Made by a program: the position numbers and the translations under genes. Source: Oppiella nova (Eukaryota > Arthropoda > Arachnida > Sarcoptiformes > Oppiidae). From it: 24,161 bases of DNA. This document shows positions 20,487-24,161 of the stretch, piece by piece; the stretch's first letter is position 1; each line of letters starts with the position of its first letter. The stretch is taken from positions 1 through 24,161 of the forward strand of contig CAJPVJ010000498.1 of the NCBI GenBank assembly GCA_905397405.1, given 5' to 3'. The notes under the pieces were generated by a model. It was not told where the DNA came from. It saw only the letters and a program-made list of their open reading frames with translations, and did not search any database.

Positions 20487-22123
20487 CTATGAAAAGACTT
20501 TCAAAGCGTTTTCATTCCAGCACTCATTCCAACGATATTTTGTAAAATTCTGCTTCAAATGAGTGCGAAATGCATTCAATCGCTTGTTTTCTTTGGGAAA
20601 GTTCTCAAATATATCCATCAATTGTTGCGCCAATTCTTCGCTCGTCTTAAACAGCAAACCATTCTCTTCGTGTAAAACCAATTCATCGATACTTTGAATA
20701 CAATTTAAGATTAAGAATAAAAAATGTTTGAAATGTATGGACAGTAGGCATACCAGTCGTAATTGAACGCACAGACGGGCAGAGAGCAGCCAAACATGTC
20801 GACCACTTTCATCGGCAGATCCAGATTACTGGACGACTTGTGCAGACATATCCCGAGGTCAGCGCTGGCCACCATTTTCGGGTAGTCCTGCGACGCGAGC
20901 CACGGGAACACCACTTTCACGGACTGAAAGTCTTGGGTCAACACCTTTTGCTGGTAGTACTCCTTCAGCGGACCCTTTCCGGTAACGACACACAGAATGT
21001 GCGGCCATTTGCCAGAACTGGAAGCAGAGTTGTCGTAGAGTTCGAGCGCTTTAAACAATATATCAAAGTCTTCGTCTTCCGTCCAACTCGTGCTACTCAT
21101 GACAAGCGCCGGCCGTTTTGGTCTCAGAGATATGTTATAACTGATAGTGTCATGAATGGTCACAACAGTCTGATTGTCATCATCCGATTCGTCGCTTAAG
21201 AACTCCTTGTATTCTGTCTTCAGTTTGAGAAACAAATGGTGTTTCTCTTCGACAGAAATGGCGTCAAATATATCCGGGGGTCTGTCGTACAGAACGGTAG
21301 CGCTGTTTGCATGTAATCAAGTGATAGGACAGTGAATACAACGAATACAATGAGTGATTAAACAGTGATTCAAACCTTATATTGAATCTGTTCTTCAGAT
21401 CCTCTTTCATGGCATTCGTGACACAGAAATTGGCGTCAGATTTGGCGCCGAAGTATGTCTCAAACCATTTGCAGATCTTCACGAGAATGTGATTGTCTCC
21501 AAGAGTTAGCCCGAGTATTGTGAAGCCATAGTTGTGCCAATCGACCACAAACTTGGATCCTCGCAGTCGACACACAAACCACACGACACCCAGCGTTGGA
21601 ATCGATGGCGGGTTCTGTGCGACGAGTATTGGTGTAAATATTCGTGGCTTACGCGAGGAATAAGTGATTGAAAACCTGAACTAAGATGTAGTGATGGTGT
21701 GGTAACCAAATCAACCACAAGAAGAGTACCCATGACTGCCACCAGACTTTGAGGAAGTAGACCAGAATCGATGGCAACCCTGTGTTTCACCACAAATCAG
21801 TCAAAAAACTCATTCAAAACATATGATAACATTCAACGTCTTCGTACAATAGATCCATTGAGGCGTTTGTCTCATGTGATGGCATTTAATGCGGTCGTTG
21901 TTCGCCACGCCTTCGTGTGGTTTCGATCCTTCAGGTATGAGATCCAGTGGTAAGTGTCTTAAGTGGCAAACAATTGGATCCAATGATACGAACCTTCAAA
22001 GCCAAGCAAATCCACTCCGAAGTGATTGGACAGAGAGATGGAGTGGTATTGCATGCGAGGACTCCTTCCGATGTCTCCCAACACACAGACGCAGACACGT
22101 CTGTCCGCTGCCGAAGAACTCAT
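20487..22123 (-). CDS. ALG1: Chitobiosyldiphosphodolichol beta-mannosyltransferase ALG1, complete, six exons
   Basis: ALG1 adds the first mannose from GDP-mannose to GlcNAc2-PP-dolichol on the cytosolic face of the ER, an early step of N-glycan precursor assembly. Exons in transcript order: 22123-21994, 21928-21848, 21779-21676, 21614-21376, 21302-20754, 20691-20487. The sum is 1308 nt, 435 residues, near the usual 450-465. Family motifs: [12 protein letters not shown] (16-27), [14 protein letters not shown] (106-119), DWHNYG (130-135), [22 protein letters not shown] (254-264), [20 protein letters not shown], and [19 protein letters not shown] with [11 protein letters not shown] (about 332-361), the nucleotide-sugar-binding half of this GT-B enzyme. 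The donor of exon 2 is the least sure boundary (21847 or a GT about 30 nt further on). ATG 22123 is the first in frame after an upstream stop. The N-terminal membrane anchor typical of the family is absent. An acidic SDESDDD loop (221-227) is an oddity. Confidence 0.93.
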
Positions 22124-22314
22124 GACTGATTCGGTGGACAAATCAGATCCCAAACGAGACCACAGTTCTGGTGATGACTCGACTCATCGAAGTTTGAGAC
22201 CATTTGTGCCAAAAATTACGCCAAAAAACGTCTTTATTTTGGTTTTCGATGTAAACAACGATTGCGTGAATCGTTTGGTGTCCTCACGAATGATGTCTTC
22301 GCACGAGTCGTGAG
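22124..22314. promoter_or_regulatory. Shared divergent promoter of ALG1 and the ankyrin gene
   Basis: Only 191 bp separate the ALG1 ATG (minus) from the ankyrin-gene ATG (plus), so both 5' UTRs and core promoters must fit here or overlap exon 1 of the neighbour. The interval is of mixed composition with several CG dinucleotides. No TATA box is evident. Two housekeeping-type genes in this arrangement fit a bidirectional promoter. Confidence 0.6.
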
Positions 22315-24161
22315 ATGTCTGGCGAGGACTCCGGTGTCGACGCCGGCAGTAATGCGTCCGACGATAGCGTCGGCATGTCTTTGGCCTCTTCGGAGAGCGA
22401 CTACAGCAGGGATGAGGTGTTCGTCGACCACAACGACAACCACGAAGACGTCGTCGTCATCGATGTCAACATAAATCCAGTCAATGATAACCACAACAGA
22501 AATAGTGCCGAAGACTCGGGAGATAATTGTCCGCAAAATGTATGTGTCTTATGAGTGGTGTCTTTGATGACATTACAAGAGGTTATTAATTGTGTCAATG
22601 AATTGATGTAATTTGGGATCAATTGTATGGACAGGACTTCGAGGCGTCGATGTATGGGCCGACCTCTTCCATGTCACCCATGGTCTCGATGGCCACCACG
22701 TCGTCGGCCGCCTCATCATCGCTGATGACAATGCCGTCGACCAGTTCTCACTGTCATTACGACAGCCTGTGCTCGACCTCCACTTCCGGCCATCGATTGT
22801 TCCACGCATTCGACAATCGATTGGACCATAACTTCGATACAAAAAGTGATAATCAGTTGATAGGAGTTCCCAATGATTACAACTACAACACCGAAGAACA
22901 GCACGAGTTTTGTCCCAAAATGAAGTCTTTTCGGCCAAAGAGTCACGACATTAAGCGAAAGCATATCTTCAAAGACATCGCAGGTATGTCTTCAGCCAAC
23001 AAACGGCTGATTAAGTTGTGATTATAATTCTTGCGACAAAACAGGGGAACGACTGCTGAGGAAAGCCTCCAATTCTAATGACTTGGAATGCGTTCAACGA
23101 CTACTTGCCGAAGGAATAGATCCGCAATCTTGTGATGAGAGGAACCGAACGGCGCTCCACTTCGCCGCCTGTAAGGGAAACACACAAATCGGTAATGAAT
23201 TGTCTGATGAGCTCTTTGTTTGGGTGAACCCACTAACCGATGGACTCATTGAACGCATTGATAGCGCGGCTGTTGTTAGAGAAGGGCGCGAACCCTAACC
23301 AGAAGGACATAGTGGGCAACACAGCCCTACATCTGGCCGCCTGTACCAACAACATGGAGGTGATCACACTGTTGCTGAGCGCCGGCACCGACATCCAATT
23401 ACAACTACAACACCGAAGAACAGCACGAGTTTTGTCCCAAAATGAAGTCTTTTCGGCCAAAGAGTCACGACATTAAGCGAAAGCATATCTTCAAAGACAT
23501 CGCAGGTATGTCTTCAGCCAACAAATGGCTGATTGAGTTATGATTATAATTCTTGCGACAAAACAGGGGAACGACTGCTGAGGAAAGCCTCCAATTCTAA
23601 TGACTTGGAATGCGTTCAACGACTACTCGCCGAAGGAATAGATCCGCAATCGTGTGATGAGAGGAACCGAACGGCGCTCCACTTCGCCGCCTGTAAGGGA
23701 AACACACAAATCGGTAATGAATTGTCTGAAGAGCTCTTTGTTTGTGAGAACCCACTAACCGATGGACTCATTGAACGCATTGATAGCGCGGTACAACAAT
23801 CTCTTCCCGCGCTTGGGATTGGTCTTCCTGTATCACCCGTTGTGTCGGGATGTAGACCGGCGGACATGGTTGTTGTACCTCCACTAGTGTGACAACGACT
23901 CGCGGCCGTGGCTGTAGGTCTCGCTGGACAACTCGGGCCGAACGCCCCTCCATTTGGCGCAATCCAAGCTTAAGATGATTCAGTCGATGCAACGCTCAGA
24001 CGCCTCAATCAATTCCAACCAATTGAAGTCAGAAGTGCTGCAAGTGTTGCATATGATGTCCATCTACTGGCACCGGTCCGGCAAGAATGCGGAGCTCGAA
24101 CTCCTCACCACTTTCACCAATCGCTTGCATTTGTCCCAAACCACTGAAGAAGTGAGTGATG
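22315..24161 (+). CDS. ANKRD54: ANKRD54-like ankyrin-repeat protein, 3' end beyond window, internally rearranged
   Basis: Exons supported by phase and family similarity: 22315-22539, 22635-22983, 23045-23191, 23265-23395, and 23918 to the window edge. Residues 1-180 are acidic/Ser-rich and probably disordered, ending in a basic stretch (KSHDIKRKHIFKD). Four ankyrin repeats follow: ERLLRKASNSNDLECVQRLL, RTALHFAACKGNTQIARLLL, NTALHLAACTNNMEVITLLL, and SGRTPLHLAQSKLKM. A C-terminal helical region (SEVLQVLHMMSIYWHRSGKN, TNRLHLSQTTEEVSD) matches the tail of ANKRD54 (also called Liar), a nucleocytoplasmic shuttling adaptor reported to bind Lyn and Btk-family kinases in vertebrates. Joining GTDI (ending 23395) to VSLD (starting 23918) gives a proper ankyrin repeat in phase 0. 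However, no GT follows 23395, because a duplicated segment begins there; reading through meets a stop near 23476. As assembled, this copy may not yield the full protein. Confidence 0.85.
22876..23269 (+). repeat. Tandem duplication, copy 1 (394 bp)
   Basis: This copy covers the last 108 bp of exon 2, the 61-bp intron, the complete 147-bp exon 3, the 73-bp intron and the first bases of exon 4 of the ankyrin gene. It matches copy 2 at a constant offset of 522 bp without gaps; I count 8 mismatches (about 2%). It joins normally to the rest of exon 4. Confidence 0.95.
23398..23791 (+). repeat. Tandem duplication, copy 2 (394 bp)
   Basis: This is the second copy of 22876-23269. It includes an apparently intact duplicate of the first ankyrin exon at 23567-23713 with good splice sites. 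Its left end abuts the end of exon 4 (residues GTDI) at 23395. Its right end stops five bases into exon 4, whose remainder is missing here. The two differences in the duplicated exon are synonymous. Confidence 0.95.
23790..23879. repeat. 10-bp inverted repeat at the right duplication breakpoint
   Basis: GGTACAACAA at 23790-23799 is perfectly inverted at 23870-23879 (TTGTTGTACC), enclosing a unique segment of mixed composition. The left arm starts at the last bases of the duplication. The segment lies where the intron before the exon at 23918 should be. It resembles no element I recognise. Confidence 0.5.

Noticed and set aside
22121-22153. ALG1 start ten codons further upstream at 22153
   Set aside because: That codon is TTG, not ATG. 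The first in-frame ATG after the upstream stop is at 22123.
22573-23460. Two minus-strand frames with identical first 21 residues (ends 22938 and 23460)
   Set aside because: The identity comes only from the tandem duplication of the plus-strand exon. They are shadows.

Overview
This is an animal nuclear genome window. The coding islands are GC-balanced, the introns and spacers are very AT-rich, the GT-AG introns are often only 60-80 nt, and a tRNA gene carries a canonical intron. Gene content and intron style fit an arthropod. I would guess a small-genome arachnid such as a mite, but nothing here proves the taxon.

Layout: (1) 1-374 is a GC-richer block with an open frame ending at 374, probably the tail of an unidentified gene. 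(2) 845-941 on the minus strand is an intron-containing tRNA-Ile(UAU). (3) 1902-20147 on the plus strand is one complete 31-exon gene for an unconventional class XV myosin. I assembled it exon by exon, and every junction keeps phase, giving 9378 nt and 3125 residues. The domain order is motor, three IQ motifs, MyTH4, a FERM domain split by a low-complexity insertion of about 1100 residues, SH3, MyTH4 and FERM. (4) 20487-22123 on the minus strand is a complete six-exon ALG1 gene (the first mannosyltransferase of the dolichol-linked N-glycan precursor), convergent with the myosin. (5) 22315-24161 on the plus strand is an ANKRD54-like ankyrin-repeat gene, divergent from ALG1 across a 191-bp spacer and cut by the window end. 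A 394-bp piece of it (part of one exon, an intron, a whole exon and another intron) is present twice in tandem, and this removes a needed splice donor.

The genes are functionally unrelated: actin-based transport, ER glycosylation and a nucleocytoplasmic adaptor. The one likely regulatory coupling is the short shared promoter of ALG1 and the ankyrin gene. I see no mobile-element genes, CRISPR array or secretion/defence system. The points most worth checking are the ANKRD54 duplication (a recent structural change or an uncollapsed haplotype), the split FERM with its huge linker, an intronic 110-bp foldback, and an intronic G-quadruplex motif.
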